Source of the DNA: Adineta vaga
Taxonomy: Eukaryota > Rotifera
Assembly (NCBI GenBank): GCA_021613535.1
Contig: CP075494.1
Coordinates: forward strand, 3,286,001 to 3,350,000
Reading direction: 5' to 3'
Length of the DNA: 64,000 nt
Position 1 is the first letter of the stretch. The number at the start of each line of letters is the position of its first letter. A program made the translations under genes and the position numbers. The notes beneath the pieces were generated by a model. That model had not been told where the DNA came from and ran no database searches. It saw only the letters and a program-made list of their open reading frames with translations. This document shows positions 1 through 11,243 of this stretch, piece after piece.

Positions 1-1872
1 TTTATGTATTGTTCTATGGAACTTTAATCAAAACAGAATCCAAAACAGTTGTTATTTCGAACATAACACCTGATATTTTTGATCAACTGTATGCTGAACA
101 TGGCCAAGCCCTTACATGTCCATGTTCAACAATCACAATACCATATATAAATTTTGTATCAAACAATGTTACAATGCATCCTGTTTGTTCAAGTGTGTTC
201 GTCACTAAAGAATGGATTGAAGGATTATATGTTGCAAATGCAAGTTATTATGAATCATGGGATTTTCGAAAAACAGCCTATTCACAGGTTAGTCTTCACG
301 AAGTATCTACTCCAGGTCAGTTTCATCTAACGAGAAAATGTAAATATTGTCAGAGATGTTCATGACAACGCTAACTTTTTACAAGATAGCCTCGCGGTGC
401 GGCACAGCTGCAGTTTATTTTTAAGGACCACTGCACAAGAGTGCTGAGATAATAATCAAATATTTTGAGTTGATCGTTTTCTTTGTCTTGTCAATGTATA
501 GAACTGATGATAAAGGAACGATGAATTTGAAAATAGTAAAAAATTTTCGTATCTGGCTTATGAACAGCTGCTTGATGGAAAAATTGTATTTAGAATCTGA
601 GTATCTCGATCAGAAAACACATGGCCAGGCCAAATAGTAAGTTTTTTACGTAAAATAGTGTGCTTTAGAATATTAGCAATATCGCACACGAAGTTGAAAA
701 CTTAATTAAGCAGCCTTCTATGGTGCTCGGCCATGCTTCTCGTGCAACGACTGTTAAATACCTATTGCGGCACCGGCAGCTTCATTTTTTAATAGACTTT
801 TCGCGATTGCAAGCTAATACTCTATGAATCTAACCGATTGGATGGATGTGGGTGTGGGTGAATTCGTAATATAGCACCCGCATCTACATTTACACCTTAT
901 TATCAGATAGTTTATCTGAACTTCGGTATTTTTTTTATTTAGTTTGGACTTCTGTCCAGATTTTGTTCGCTTTCTCATGATATGATTTCTCGAATTCAAA
1001 CTGATATTGATACTACTGAATTTCTTACCATTAATCTGCTTCCTAAAATACCAATCCAATTGGAAATAGATAATACTATTGAGTCTCAAAAGAATAATGG
1101 ATTAAGTCGTATGACACTATTCTTCAACTATTGGAAAACAACGATTGCAAGAAGTAATACCTTTTCAGCACTTGCTTTAAATACATTGATGGCAATAGCT
1201 TATACCGACTATGTACCTACTGTATTTGGGTTTCCAGGAACATATATACGTCCGTCATATTTCGTAGTAGTACCATGTGGTATAAGTTCAGTAGATGGTA
1301 ATGCAGTAAATCCAACTTATCTCATTACACCCCCTCGAGATTTAAAAGAGAGCGCAATGCAATGGGTCGCACAACTACCATCCAATGCTATAATTGTGAA
1401 AGGCTTCTTTGCAACATGTACTGTTCTTAATGCACTCCTTGCAAGCACATTGGATTGCTTATACGATCTCGAATGCATTCAATTGTTATTCAACTATTTT
1501 CCAAATCTCAATCAAGTTCGTACAGTTTTGCGCTATGCTTTATACGTATTTATTCTTTCATTTAGAGCAACTTCAATTGGAATAATTCCATTTTATCATC
1601 CGAGCATGGTAATGACTCTGTGGGTGATTATTTACAATCTTTTTTTGTTACAAACTGGTCAACAAATATGAACTATTCTGCATATTTTCATCAATGTTCA
1701 CCATCAATGTGTACATACACAACAATAGAAAGAACAGCTTTAGCCTATGCTATCACACTTTTTATTAGTCTTTATGGTGGTCTTATCATTATACTTCGTT
1801 TAGTTGCATCTTATTTAATTACTATATGGTTCAAACGTAAACGTTATTCGAATAATGCAAATGAAAGTTCGA
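1..1872 (+). pseudogene. Damaged first module (A) of the tandem two-TM cysteine-rich membrane protein gene; 5' end outside window
   Basis: Family not recognised by name; its members are identified here by comparison with modules B and C. An exon at 9-288 has the family's CPCS motif and a later CSS motif. A second coding block (about 959-1600) carries the STLDCLYD..C motif, matching STLECFYDQSC in module C. A third, in another frame, holds the WST..NYS..Y..C.P..C.Y motif and the C-terminal membrane helix (ends 1872). Damage: no open exon joins 288 to 959, a frameshift lies between about 1590 and 1611, and a G/C-rich palindrome sits at 844-888. The last exon ends in phase 1 at 1872 and its donor GTAAAT pairs in frame with an acceptor at 2013, so this module appears to belong to the same gene as module B. 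It could be a decayed copy or a partly mis-assembled module. Confidence 0.6.
844..888. repeat. Palindrome family, copy 1
   Basis: Left arm GGATGTGGGTGTGGGTG at 844-860, right arm with CACCCGCATC at 875-884, loop about 14 nt. It lies in the non-coding gap inside module A. Confidence 0.6.
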
Positions 1873-2013
1873 GTAAATAAAAAAAAGAAAAAAGAAAGAA
1901 ACAAAACTAGCTCATGTAGGAAATCATTTCGATTTCACGCATCTTCAGAAGATTTTCCCACCGATTATGAAAAACTATATTGTCTCACCTTCAAGTCTTT
2001 GTTTATTTTACAG

Positions 2014-5000
2014 GACATCAAAATACAAATATCCGCAAATCAATCTGCTCAATAACTCATTTAAATTTATTTAAGAATATTAATGATCGATCAGAAAACA
2101 GTATCAAACAGCAGAAACTTACCACACGTATCTATTTAGTCCTGTTATTAGGTAAATCGATTCTCATGATGGATGTCTCTATTTATCTCCTATGAATATC
2201 TATAAAATTGTCTCGCTTTGTAGAGTGCCATATAGTAGGCAATTAATGAGAATATCTTGATTTTTTTTGTCATATGCTAATACGTTCTGATTTCTTTTTT
2301 CCCAAATATTAGGATCAATATCTGCACTTTGTCTCTCCAGTTCATTAAGAACTGAAGTAGTCACAATAATTATACCAAATCCATTATTAACAACTTATAA
2401 CTCATTAGAAATGAAATATTCCACAACGCTTCGATGTCCATGTGCAAATAAAACAATCTCTTATGGAAGAATTACCTCGTTTTCTCCAATTTTTCATCAA
2501 ATATGTTTAAGTGGTTTTATTCAAGATACTTGGATTAAGGAAATGATAGAGAGTACTTACAAAGCCTCCAAATCTTATGATTGGCGTTTAAAAGCATATA
2601 AAGAATTTCAAATATTATCTGACTTTTGTCATTTAGCTAATAAAACGATTAATGCAGCTATTGATAGATTTCTTTCACAATTCTTTGTCGCTTCTTCTGT
2701 AATGAATAAAATCAATTTTGAAAAACAATTAGATGCAAATATCAATCAAGTTTATCAATCAATTGTTTATAATTTTAATTTGATGAAAGACATTATACAA
2801 CTTATTCAGCAAGTTAATCAATTTCACGATCAAATGTTCTCAACAGGTACAGCAATTTATGATTCTGCCCTGGCAATAAATGTGGTAGAAAACAAGACAG
2901 ATGATTTCCCAATTATAGAGGTATGTTTATTTTATTTTAGATGATCGAATGAAAAAATAGTATGTACCTTATTTCGATCATTTATAATAAGAAAGTTCAG
3001 AGTTATGATAATAATAATAGAGTATAAATCTACACAATTGTGTTTGTAGCTGGAATTTGTTTTACATGGAATTCAAGACATCAATTCAGGATTAACTACC
3101 TGTGTTTGTGCTACAAATCCAAAATGTCAAGGGTTTGCTGTCGTCTTCAATGACGACGATTCGTACGACCTGAATGATACATCTGATCGAAATCATAATA
3201 TATCTGGTTGGATCGACGGATGTCTTGCTAGTAATTCTCTTTTACTTTCAACATTGCAATGTTTATATGCAGATTCAGATTCAGATTGTTTTGCATTTTT
3301 ATTGAGTAATTTATGGAAAACAACTAATAGTGCATTGAATTCTCCTTTATCTCCAGCTCGTATACAACCTCTCGTTTACGACCCAACAGTGAGTCGCTAT
3401 CTTCCCAATACAACGATTTCAACAATCGTCGAAGAATTAATGCTTGAACAATGGAATACGGTTTCATCTTATCAACGATTCTATGAATCATGTGCACCAA
3501 CATATTGTTCTTATTCAGAAAGTATTCGAAAGCAAACTCCTCTTGGTCTAATTATAACATTTGTGTCCATGATTGGTGGTATCGTTGTCTCACTACGTAT
3601 TTTGACACCACAACTTGTTAAATTCTTTTTCGGATTTCGGAAAAATTTCAACAGAAAATCAAATCAAACGGAAGGAGGTAATTCTTTATCTAATCAAAAT
3701 ATTTCATTTATTCTGATACTAGAAGAGACATTATTCAATTCATAATATGTTAGGAAATATTTGATCGATTTTTATTTTGTAGTTCAACATAACGATGGTA
3801 CTAACTTAAAGACAAAAATACAAAATATCATTAAACTTTTACGTACTGCATTAGTAGACTTAAATATATTTATATTGCGTGATTTCGGAAGTAATGTCGA
3901 TCGAGTAACAGCAAAGCGTTATGGTCAATGGGCAACTCGTCTTTATATCATTTTATTTCTTACTAGCATCACCATTTTGATATCCTATACAATTACTCAA
4001 CCTTACACTTTAACAAAAAAATTTGATCAACCATCTTTCAATTATTATAATCAGCTGAGAGAAATCTATGGTGTTGAATTAAAATGTCCATGTTCAAGAA
4101 TAGCATCATCATATAATCAATTTGTCAGCATTCAACCTGTTTTTCATTCGGTAGGATAAAAGATCTTTGTCTGATGTAAATTTCAATTGATAAATGATTC
4201 TGTCGTTATTCTTTATAGATTTGTTTAAGTAAATTTATTTCGAATGAATGGCGAGTTGGTCTAATCAATGGTCTTGTTCCTAATTTAACTGTCTATGAGC
4301 AAAGCGATTATCGTCGATTTCTTTCTGCTCATTTACAATATCTTCAAGGATTATGCCAACTGTCAATACAAACAGTCAATAATTCAATCAATGAATTTCT
4401 TACATCATTATTAGTCACTGTTGAACTTTTAGATGAAAACAGTTTTCATAATCGTCTTGATACTTTAATTAAACGAAGTGAATCAAGTGCTCCTGTCTTA
4501 TTTTCTCAGTTCATTTCTCTTAGTCGAAGTATTATTGATGGAAACGTTTTTGTGACAACTTACGGAACAAATTTCGAATATGTTATTATGATGGATGGGA
4601 CTAACACTAATTTTGCGCCAGCAGAACCTATAGTCTATAATAATAATTGTTCTTGTGGATTCTCTCCAACGTGTACAACTCAAGCAACTTCTATTGAACC
4701 AAATCCATTGTCAATCAGCTCTGTTAAAGGTATGAAAATGGGATGTACACCATGTGAATCACTTCTTGCTTCGACTCTGGAATGTTTTTATGATCAATCA
4801 TGTCTTGATCTTATTCAACAATATACTAATTATGAAAATTCTTCAACTCCTCTCTCAACAATATCTAGCCGTTTTTCACAAAATATAACAATTGATGTGC
4901 TTAAAGAGAATTTATTTATTGAAGAATGGTCAACTCACATGAATTATTCATCATATTATGGACAATGTTTACCTCTATTGTGTTCTTATACTAGTATTGA

Positions 5001-5246
5001 AAAATATAATACTCTAAATACAATTACTGTTATTCTCGGTCTTCAAGGTGGTTTAACAATTGTTCTCAAATGGATTTGTCCAAAACTTGTTCGAATCGGA
5101 TCGAAGATTTATTATCGTCGAAAAAATCGAGTAACTTCGGTTCATCCTATTGTCTCAATTGAAATACCGTGCAGTGTGACTACGAATACAATCATTCAAC
5201 ATACAACTTGGAATAATGCGATTTTACCAATGAATGGAACATTTCA
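2014..5246 (+). CDS. Tandem-module membrane protein, modules B and C (two-TM, Cys-rich ectodomain each)
   Basis: Exons 2014-2151, 2313-2920, 3050-3677, 3783-4150 and 4219-5246 join in frame without a stop. Module B (about 458 residues) and module C (about 465) share one layout: a cytosolic stretch with LN(L/I)F, a first membrane helix after TR(I/L)Y, a CPC motif, a long Cys-rich ectodomain with CxC and ECFY/QCLY motifs, a C.P..C.Y motif, and a second membrane helix with GG. The intron joining B to C (3678-3782) is phase 1, as is the one joining A to B (1873-2013). The start codon lies left of this stretch. The exon can splice on at 5247 (GTAAAT) into the FG-GAP exons, or stop at TAA 5248-5250. 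Two helices around a large Cys-rich ectodomain resemble DEG/ENaC topology only; I see no DEG/ENaC signature. Function unknown. Confidence 0.75.
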
Positions 5247-5300
5247 GTAAATATAATTTTTTTTCCCATTTCTACTAAGCTGTAAATGTCTTCTGTTTAG

Positions 5301-6887
5301 AAATAATACTACGCCAAGTAACCGATCCTTGTCTAAGTTTATATTTGTCATTGTACTACTAGTGAGCACATTAGCAATTGTTATTATATTTTCAATATTT
5401 TATGCTCAAACAAGTAAGTTATATATTCATAGAGCGATGAATATCAAACAGAAAAAGACTAAGATAATTGAAAATAAGAACTTATGCTATAACTCAATGT
5501 TTGCTTGATAGATTCAACAACGACAACGACGACGAGTACACCAGTCGGTAATAGTTTAAATACAACAATAAGCACATCAATGACAATATCTTCAAGCAAA
5601 TCAGGTCAGTTCATAAAATAGATCTAGTTTCTCAAGGATACGAATGAACTAAAAAACCAACGAACGAAATAGATGAGTAATGTTAAAGAATAAAAGAAAA
5701 GAATAATTGAGACGATATGTCTAATGTTCTTTACAAAGGAAGTTGAAGTTTTCAATATTTAATATGAGAGCATTGAATAATACTAACTAATTGATATTTC
5801 TAGAACCAAGATGTCAATTGAAACTTAAACAACTATCAATTAATACATCATGTTCAGACACGAGTCTCGCTTCATATGTGGCTGCTGATTTAAACGGTGA
5901 TAATCAAACTGATTTAATTATTTTCTGTGAAACTAGTCCGATAATAAATGTACTAATCGCCGATTCCAATGGTTTGTTTGAAGAGGTCATTTTCATCCCA
6001 ATTAACACTGTAACTATAATTGTAATCCGTGTTGGTGATTTGAATGGTGATGGTCTAGTCGATTTGATTGTAGGACATAATAATTTTGATGAACGGTGTG
6101 TCATGATTTTATATGGCAATGATAATAGAACGTTTGATACAGAATATAACGAAACATTACCTATAAGCAAGTATCCGAATGATATTGTTGTCATTGATCT
6201 CAACGATGACGACAAGTTAGATATTATTGTTGCAAGTATATATGCTAATGATGTTTATATATTTTATGGAAATGATGATGGAACATTCTCACAGTCAACT
6301 TTATTTATAGGACTTATTAGCAATCCAAAGGGATTAGCTATCGCTGATTTTAACAATGATAGTTATTTAGATTTAGCTGTGTATAACGATCAATCTCTTC
6401 ATATTTATGTGTTTTTTAAAAATGTAGACGGAAGTTTTCAATCACCAAAATTGCTTTATAGTGCATATATCACTTCTACATTTTACCTTCAATCTGGGAA
6501 TTTTATAATGCTTATCAATCTGATATAATTTTTCTTTATAGTGATCAAGAAACTGTCTCCAGGTTATATCGATATAGCAATGGAACTTTTCATGTTAATG
6601 AACAAATTGTTGTGGAAATTTCTATGCCATTGTATTGGGATTCAGTGATTGTGCGGGATTTCAATGGTGATAAATATTTAGATATCGTTCTTGGCACACC
6701 TGCATTATATGAGTTCTACATTCTTTTCGGAAGTGAAAATGGAAATTTTCAAACACAGAGTATTTCTTTGAGTGATATTAATGATTTAGATTTCAATAAT
6801 AATACTTGTCAAGATATCATTAGTATGAAGTTTGATGTTGATGGTCCATATATTCTGTTTAATACATGCGACTGTTCCATATCTTAG
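5301..6887 (+). CDS. Membrane-anchored FG-GAP/VCBS repeat protein, probably the 3' part of the tandem-module gene
   Basis: Exons 5301-5413 (membrane helix), 5512-5604 (Ser/Thr-rich linker), then 5804 onward (FG-GAP repeats). Introns match in phase, and TACTAAC is visible as a branch site at 5781. FG-GAP calcium-loop motifs recur: DLNGDNQTDL, DLNGDGLVDL, DLNDDDKLDI, DFNNDSYLDL and DFNGDKYLDI. Expected form is a single-pass protein with an extracellular beta-propeller. A frameshift near 6485-6500 divides the last two repeats, so the copy may be inactive. The first exon accepts in phase 2 from module C's last exon at 5246. Alternatively an ATG at 5231 could start a separate gene overlapping it. 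AATAAA at 7092-7097 is the likely poly(A) signal. Confidence 0.75.
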
Positions 6888-7167
6888 ACTGTCAAAAAGC
6901 TTACATTGAATATTCGACAATTCTGCTTGCTTTACCCTTAAAAACGTTTCTTGCAATATTTGCTTGCTTAAATATTTTATTTTTTTTGCACAATGCAAAA
7001 TATTATGAAATGCTTTATTTCTTCTTTAAATTTTGCATTTTGCTTATTAGTTGTTCATTTTATTTTATATTTTCAAGAAGTTTTAATTCTCAATAAAAGA
7101 AAAAAAATGCTCAATGTATGAAATAAAACTAGCTCTTTCGACTTTGTTTGGAAATGTAACATGTATG

Positions 7168-7228
7168 CTTGCGAGTGTAGTTGTTGGCATATGCACATAT
7201 TAACCAAACCCTCTCACCCACCCTCAAG
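7168..7228. repeat. Palindrome family, copy 2 (degenerate left arm)
   Basis: Right arm CTCACCCACCCTCAAG at 7213-7228; left arm CTTGCGAGTGTAGTTG at 7168-7183 is a weaker match. The right arm directly adjoins the FG-GAP fragment at 7229. Confidence 0.5.
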
Positions 7229-7371
7229 AACACCGACGTCATCGGCACCACTATTTGCGACAATAATATCAATGTTGTTGTCGCCATTTATATCGGCTGT
7301 GGTCACAGACACAGGATTCTCTCCCACTGAATACGTTCTTTGTGCAGAAAATGTCGTATTGCATTGAACTA
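7229..7371 (-). pseudogene. FG-GAP repeat fragment
   Basis: Minus-strand translation gives a short stretch with GENPVSVTTADINGDNNIDI followed by IVANSGADDVGVL, a standard FG-GAP/VCBS repeat with a D-N-D loop. It is GC-richer than its surroundings and lacks the rest of a propeller. Reading on, the frame enters the palindrome arm and ends at a TGA formed by that arm. It is the truncated end of an FG-GAP gene cut at the palindrome. Confidence 0.7.
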
Positions 7372-7473
7372 TGATAAAATAAACCTGTTCTTACTGAATC
7401 TGTTTCCTTTATTAGAAGCCTCGGTGTCTTCTATTATGTCGTAGCGTGCAAACTTTATCGAAAGATCTTCTAT

Positions 7474-7534
7474 CATCTTGCGGGTGCGGGTGGGTACTGC
7501 ATCTATCTAACACCCACACCCACCCTCACAGATG
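7474..7534. repeat. Palindrome family, copy 3
   Basis: Left arm CATCTTGCGGGTGCGGGTGG at 7474-7493, right arm CACCCACACCCACCCTCACA then GATG, ending 7534. One of the copies with the outer CATCTTG/CAGATG ends preserved. The rest of 7372-7968 shows no gene. Confidence 0.7.
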
Positions 7535-7968
7535 TTTACGATGAGATTCAGTCGGATTCGATCAGAACTAACACTAAGGATTCGGAAATCGACAGGAGTT
7601 CGTGGATTCTTAAGAAATCCCAACAGAATAATCATCGGATCTGATTATTGAATTCTTTTTCCTAAAGAGGTGTAACTAGAATACTGACTGTATGTCAGAT
7701 AAAAACTCCAAATCTACCAGTAAATATATAAGATCAGATCAAAACTTTTCCATGGACGTCTGCCTATTCAACTTGTCTGCATTATGTGTCATGCACCTTT
7801 TTGAAAAATTTGACGATCAATATCAGCGCAGAAACAAATTTTTGATGATATCAGAATTTAGAAACTAAGTGTCATTGATCTAGTTGTAACTTTTTCACAA
7901 AAAAATCTATTCTAAGTATGTCTGTTATTGCGAAATTTTGATTAAACTGATAAGTTTCGCAACTATTG

Positions 7969-8235
7969 CTAAATCATCTTTTTGCTCTCACTTGTTGTCG
8001 GTGAACAAATTTGTTGACGAATCATTGTGAGTGGATAACAAACCGGGCGATCATTACATCGAGGATGACGAACACAAATATGATCTGTTTGTTGACAACT
8101 ATTGGCGGGTGCTTCACATGGAGCAAGTCGAAAGCAGGTCAGCCAAAGAAAACCACACACCCCAGTGTCACTATTACCCGCCATTTGAAAGCAGCCACAA
8201 CCATGATTTGTCGAACATTTATCATACTGAGACAT
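7969..8235 (-). CDS. Cysteine-rich exon of a secreted or surface protein (partial)
   Basis: Minus-strand open frame of 88 residues with about a dozen cysteines, including CGC, a C..APC pair and CVRHPRC. The composition resembles the Cys-rich segment that precedes Kelch or NHL propellers in rotifer surface proteins, like the exon at 31824-32180. The ATG at 8235 may not be the true start, because an acceptor-like CTCAG lies just after it (at about 8220 on the minus strand) and would open the exon at TATGATAAATG. No propeller follows on the 3' side; a palindrome lies about 430 bp downstream. Probably one exon of a truncated gene. Confidence 0.4.
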   Translation of the reverse strand: MSQYDKCSTNHGCGCFQMAGNSDTGVCGFLWLTCFRLAPCEAPANSCQQTDHICVRHPRCNDRPVCYPLTMIRQQICSPTTSESKKMI

Positions 8236-8670
8236 CCGATGACATGTTTGTGAATTCGCAAAAAACTATCATATAGTAACCTAGGAGATTGTCATGTGAA
8301 ACAAAATGAAAATCAAACCTGTCAAACGACAACGAAAAATTCCCAACTACCTCGAAATAACGAATCGGAAACAACGCATTGTCGTTGTGATTATCATTGT
8401 CATTGAAATGAGATGATGTTGTGATGGCAATCACTTTGTATTTCAATACACAGGTAAAGCTTATTGTATTATTCGAAGGTTCCGGAACGAATTATATAAT
8501 CTTTTTTTTAAACGGAAATTTAATATTGACCGCGCGCTTTAACGTTTTTAATCTTGTTTTATAAAAGAAATGTAATTCAATACACAAAAGGGAAAGGATT
8601 AGAACTCAATTTGTGTGATGTCCATAGCTACAACAAAATTCCATTAAAAATCTCAGTAAAATTATTCTTT

Positions 8671-8724
8671 ACGAGTGTGAGTGTAGATGTTAGATATATT
8701 CAGTACCCACACTCACATCCTCAT
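8671..8724. repeat. Palindrome family, copy 4
   Basis: Left arm GAGTGTGAGTGTAGATGT at 8673-8690, right arm ACCCACACTCACATCCTC at 8705-8722. It lies 3' of the minus-strand receptor fragment at 8813-9163. The rest of 8236-8812 holds nothing recognisable. Confidence 0.6.
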
Positions 8725-8812
8725 TTGCAATGTTAATAAAATAACTGTCAACACTGACAGAATTAATAAAACTAAAATATAATTTCCTATTCCAAAAGAT
8801 CTTAGTATTTTT

Positions 8813-9163
8813 TTAAGTGAATTTCATTATAGATAGGAAATCTTTTGTCGATCCTAAAACTAAAATAATTACATTGATAATAATACTTATTTTGATAGAC
8901 AATGGTTGTCGACGAATCGATATATTTGATTTAATTTGATAAATAAGTATTGAATCTAATGAAATAAGAAAACTTTTCGTAGAAAATTGACATTTACTTC
9001 TATGAAAATAATCCGAACAAATACACACTAATTTTGTGTGATATGTTTGATTATTTTGACAGAAATTCATCTCTTGACAAATATTATTCATTTGGAAATT
9101 AGAGAGAAAACAATACGAGAAATGATCTCGATCATAAATACACATTAATTGAGAATATTTCAC
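8813..9163 (-). pseudogene. Fragment of an EGF/7TM receptor of the 46-50 kb family
   Basis: The 116-residue minus-strand frame has a cysteine pattern ending in CICSDYF..SKCQF, then FLISLDSIL and the start of a hydrophobic segment. The same order occurs in the large minus-strand receptor at 46294-49975 (CVCPKCYHGTRCQF then LFGLSLDAI). Only the join between the last EGF-like unit and the first membrane helix is present; the receptor core and the extracellular part are missing. Most likely a detached remnant. Confidence 0.6.
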
Positions 9164-9406
9164 TCGTTTAAGATATTCATATGACGATATGGAAATAGTT
9201 CTCTAATTTTGAAAGTAACTAGACAAAAATAGATGAAAATTAAATAATCTAATGTTTGTTGATGCATTCATATGTTCCATCTTACATAAGACTGCAGCTG
9301 GAAACAAATAATCAAATTAGAAAACATGGTTGTATGCGTGTCATTATTCTTTGCACCTTCCCTCACTCACATCTACACTCACACTTATTCTCAAAAAATT
9401 CGTCTT

Positions 9407-10131
9407 TTAAAAAACACAAAGTACTTGAATATTTTTTTCTGTCGATTGTTTCTCTCCATGCCGTACGTAATGAAGTGGACCATTCGGTCCATTATATTTG
9501 CCAATAAGAATCGCATCCGAACAGAGAAAAATTCGACCAACGTAGCGAGCAATCTCTCCTTCTCTGCCTGCCACTAAGGCGCATGATGGTAATTTAGAAG
9601 CACATGTTGATACCCACACAAATTTTAACTTCGAATCTGGATTCGTCAGTATCTGGTAACGAGATATTGCGTTAGCACCCCAATATTCAGCTTTAACTGA
9701 TTTTTCACCGGCAACGAGTTTGCCAGGAATTATATTATTTGATATTGTGACACGTGCCACATAAACACTTCGATTACCTTCCTGGCCACCAGCAACCGAA
9801 AATGATGGGATTTCACCATCTTGCGCATTTACCCAAACCATATTTTGCAATCTATCTAGAGGTTCTAAAAATAACGATGAGAACATATAGTTAGTATCGT
9901 CAACTTATTCAATGGACAGAAATTAATCACTATACTGTGTATGTCCAAACAAAAATCCTGGTCACTCGACAACGATGGTACGACTTTCATTGGAGTACTT
10001 GTCGTCGTGAAATTAATCATATTCTTTTGTTCTAGGTTTTTGCTCAATTCTATAATCCGTTTAGTACAAATACTCAGAATTATTGCTAGCACGATGTTTA
10101 ATACTACCGAGAATAATAATAACATCTTCAT
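9407..10131 (-). CDS. DM9 (DUF3421) repeat protein with N-terminal membrane anchor
   Basis: Two exons on the minus strand: 10131-9936 and 9864-9407, joined in phase 1 by a 71-nt GT-AG intron. The ATG at 10131 opens a strongly hydrophobic segment (LLLFSVVLNIVLAIILSIC), a signal anchor. The second exon holds two DM9-type repeats, seen as WVNAQDGEIP..SVAGG, VYVARV..NNIIPGKL and, in the second, CALVAGREGE and YVGRI. DM9 proteins are putative carbohydrate-binding proteins in insects and molluscs; a role in recognition at the cell surface is inference. The frame is intact, stopping at 9407. A degenerate palindrome-like stretch lies just 3' (9332-9384). Confidence 0.8.
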
Positions 10132-10280
10132 TTTTTTGTAGGTAACATTATTGAATATTTGTCAATAGTTGTGCTTGTTGTATTATGATTAATTTGAATA
10201 TTGTTATCTTCATACATGTTTGTTTGAATCAAATTCACTAAATATGTAAAACACTATTTTATCGAGAGAAAAAAAATATT

Positions 10281-10718
10281 TTATTTCTTATAACTTTTTA
10301 TGGCATGTTTATCTTCTTCTTCTTCTTCTTGATCGTGTAGTAGAATTGTTGTTAGATTTTTTATTGATTGATATTGTCCAGTTTTTTGCATTTGTTTTAT
10401 TTGTTCTATGTAGGGGTAAATATTCATACAAACATAATTATAATTGAAAAACAAGAACAAAGTACCTTTCAAAATCTTCACTGCATCTATACATTGTATT
10501 TTTTCGAGTGCTTTTATAAGCAAACTAACATCTCGTTCATTGATTTTATCTTGATCAAAAAGAGATTCCATTAGATTAATTGTGCCAACAAGTGATGGGT
10601 CATCTCGAATTCGTCGTGGAACATCAGAACCCAAAAAGAAATGTAAACGTTTTCGATCATTGTCACTAAGATAATCTTGAATTTTTAGTATAGCAGCACG
10701 TAAATCATGAGGATTCAT
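10281..10718 (-). CDS. Death-effector-domain-like protein
   Basis: Exon 1 (10718-10466) and exon 2 (10405-10281) join in phase 1 through a 60-nt GT-AG intron that could also be read through in frame. The product is about 125 residues. The first 80 residues look like a DED: repeated amphipathic helices, HFFLGSDVPRRIRDDPSL, LMESLFDQDKI and LIKALEKIQ. The C-terminus is short, with a run of Glu followed by Lys. DEDs mediate homotypic binding in caspase recruitment; this protein has no caspase or other catalytic domain, so an adaptor or regulator role is inferred. Confidence 0.7.
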   Translation of the reverse strand: MNPHDLRAAILKIQDYLSDNDRKRLHFFLGSDVPRRIRDDPSLVGTINLMESLFDQDKINERDVSLLIKALEKIQCIDAVKILKGTLFLFFNYNYVCMNIYPYIEQIKQMQKTGQYQSIKNLTTILLHDQEEEEEDKHAIKSYKK

Positions 10719-11042
10719 TGATTATTATTGAAAAGAAAAGAAAGAAGTAAAACGATTTGATAAAATGCTATTTAGAAAAAGAAACAACATCAATAGATGT
10801 TTGAATGTATTCACGCGAGTTTTATCACTTTAACATTTCGAGATAGAAAGGAACGAAAATAGATTCGATTACATTCTACACAAATGGCATGATATGATTG
10901 TTTGCATTTTTAACTATACAATCTTTCATTTTAATTCCAACATTTTATGAAGTAATTGCATCATACTAGTAAAATTTCAACGTATGTTGCAAGTTTTTTA
11001 GATGTTAAGAAGAAAGAGAAAGCTATGATGTTTCGATTACAT
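10719..11042. other. Intergenic, no feature seen
   Basis: AT-rich spacer between the DED gene and the tRNA-like gene. No open frame or repeat could be supported. Confidence 0.4.
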
Positions 11043-11116
11043 CGCTTTGTGAATCAATGGGAGATTATTTTGCTGAAGACAAAAACGTTGCGGGTTCGAT
11101 CCCCGCCGGAGCACCA
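11043..11116 (+). tRNA. tRNA-Phe (GAA)-like gene with encoded CCA
   Basis: Folds as a cloverleaf. The D-stem is AATC/GATT, the anticodon stem TTTTG/CAAAA with loop CTGAAGA (anticodon GAA, 11075-11077), and the T-arm GCGGG-TTCGATC-CCCGC. The acceptor stem is GCTTTG/CGGAGC with two G-U pairs. The outermost C11043-A11113 pair fails, so either the stem is 6 bp with A discriminator followed by an encoded CCA (11114-11116), or position 1 is mispaired. The B box GGTTCGATCC is canonical; the A box is weak (A instead of G at position 10). A T-rich stretch at about 11143-11152 could terminate Pol III. It could be a functional divergent gene, a transferred organellar or bacterial tRNA, or a decaying copy. 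Confidence 0.6.
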
Positions 11117-11221
11117 CATAAATCGAACGTGCAATCTTTCTCTTTATTTTTTATTATGATTGCGTAAATTTTTTACTTGTTTCTCACTCATTCACCTTTT
11201 TTTTCTATTGCTATTGATTCA

Positions 11222-11229
11222 ATATATAA
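11222..11229 (+). promoter_or_regulatory. TATA-like element of the U6 promoter
   Basis: ATATATAA lies about 15-22 bp upstream of the U6 start, near where external Pol III promoters carry a TATA box. No proximal sequence element could be identified. Confidence 0.45.
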
Positions 11230-11243
11230 GAAACATAAAAACG

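Noticed and set aside
2411-5250. Assigning the two-TM modules to DEG/ENaC channels
   Set aside because: Topology is similar but none of the family's sequence signatures could be found; only the resemblance is stated.
9332-9384. Palindrome-like stretch 3' of the DM9 gene
   Set aside because: The right side (CACTCACATCTACACTCACAC) fits the family but the left arm hardly pairs; kept only as a mention.
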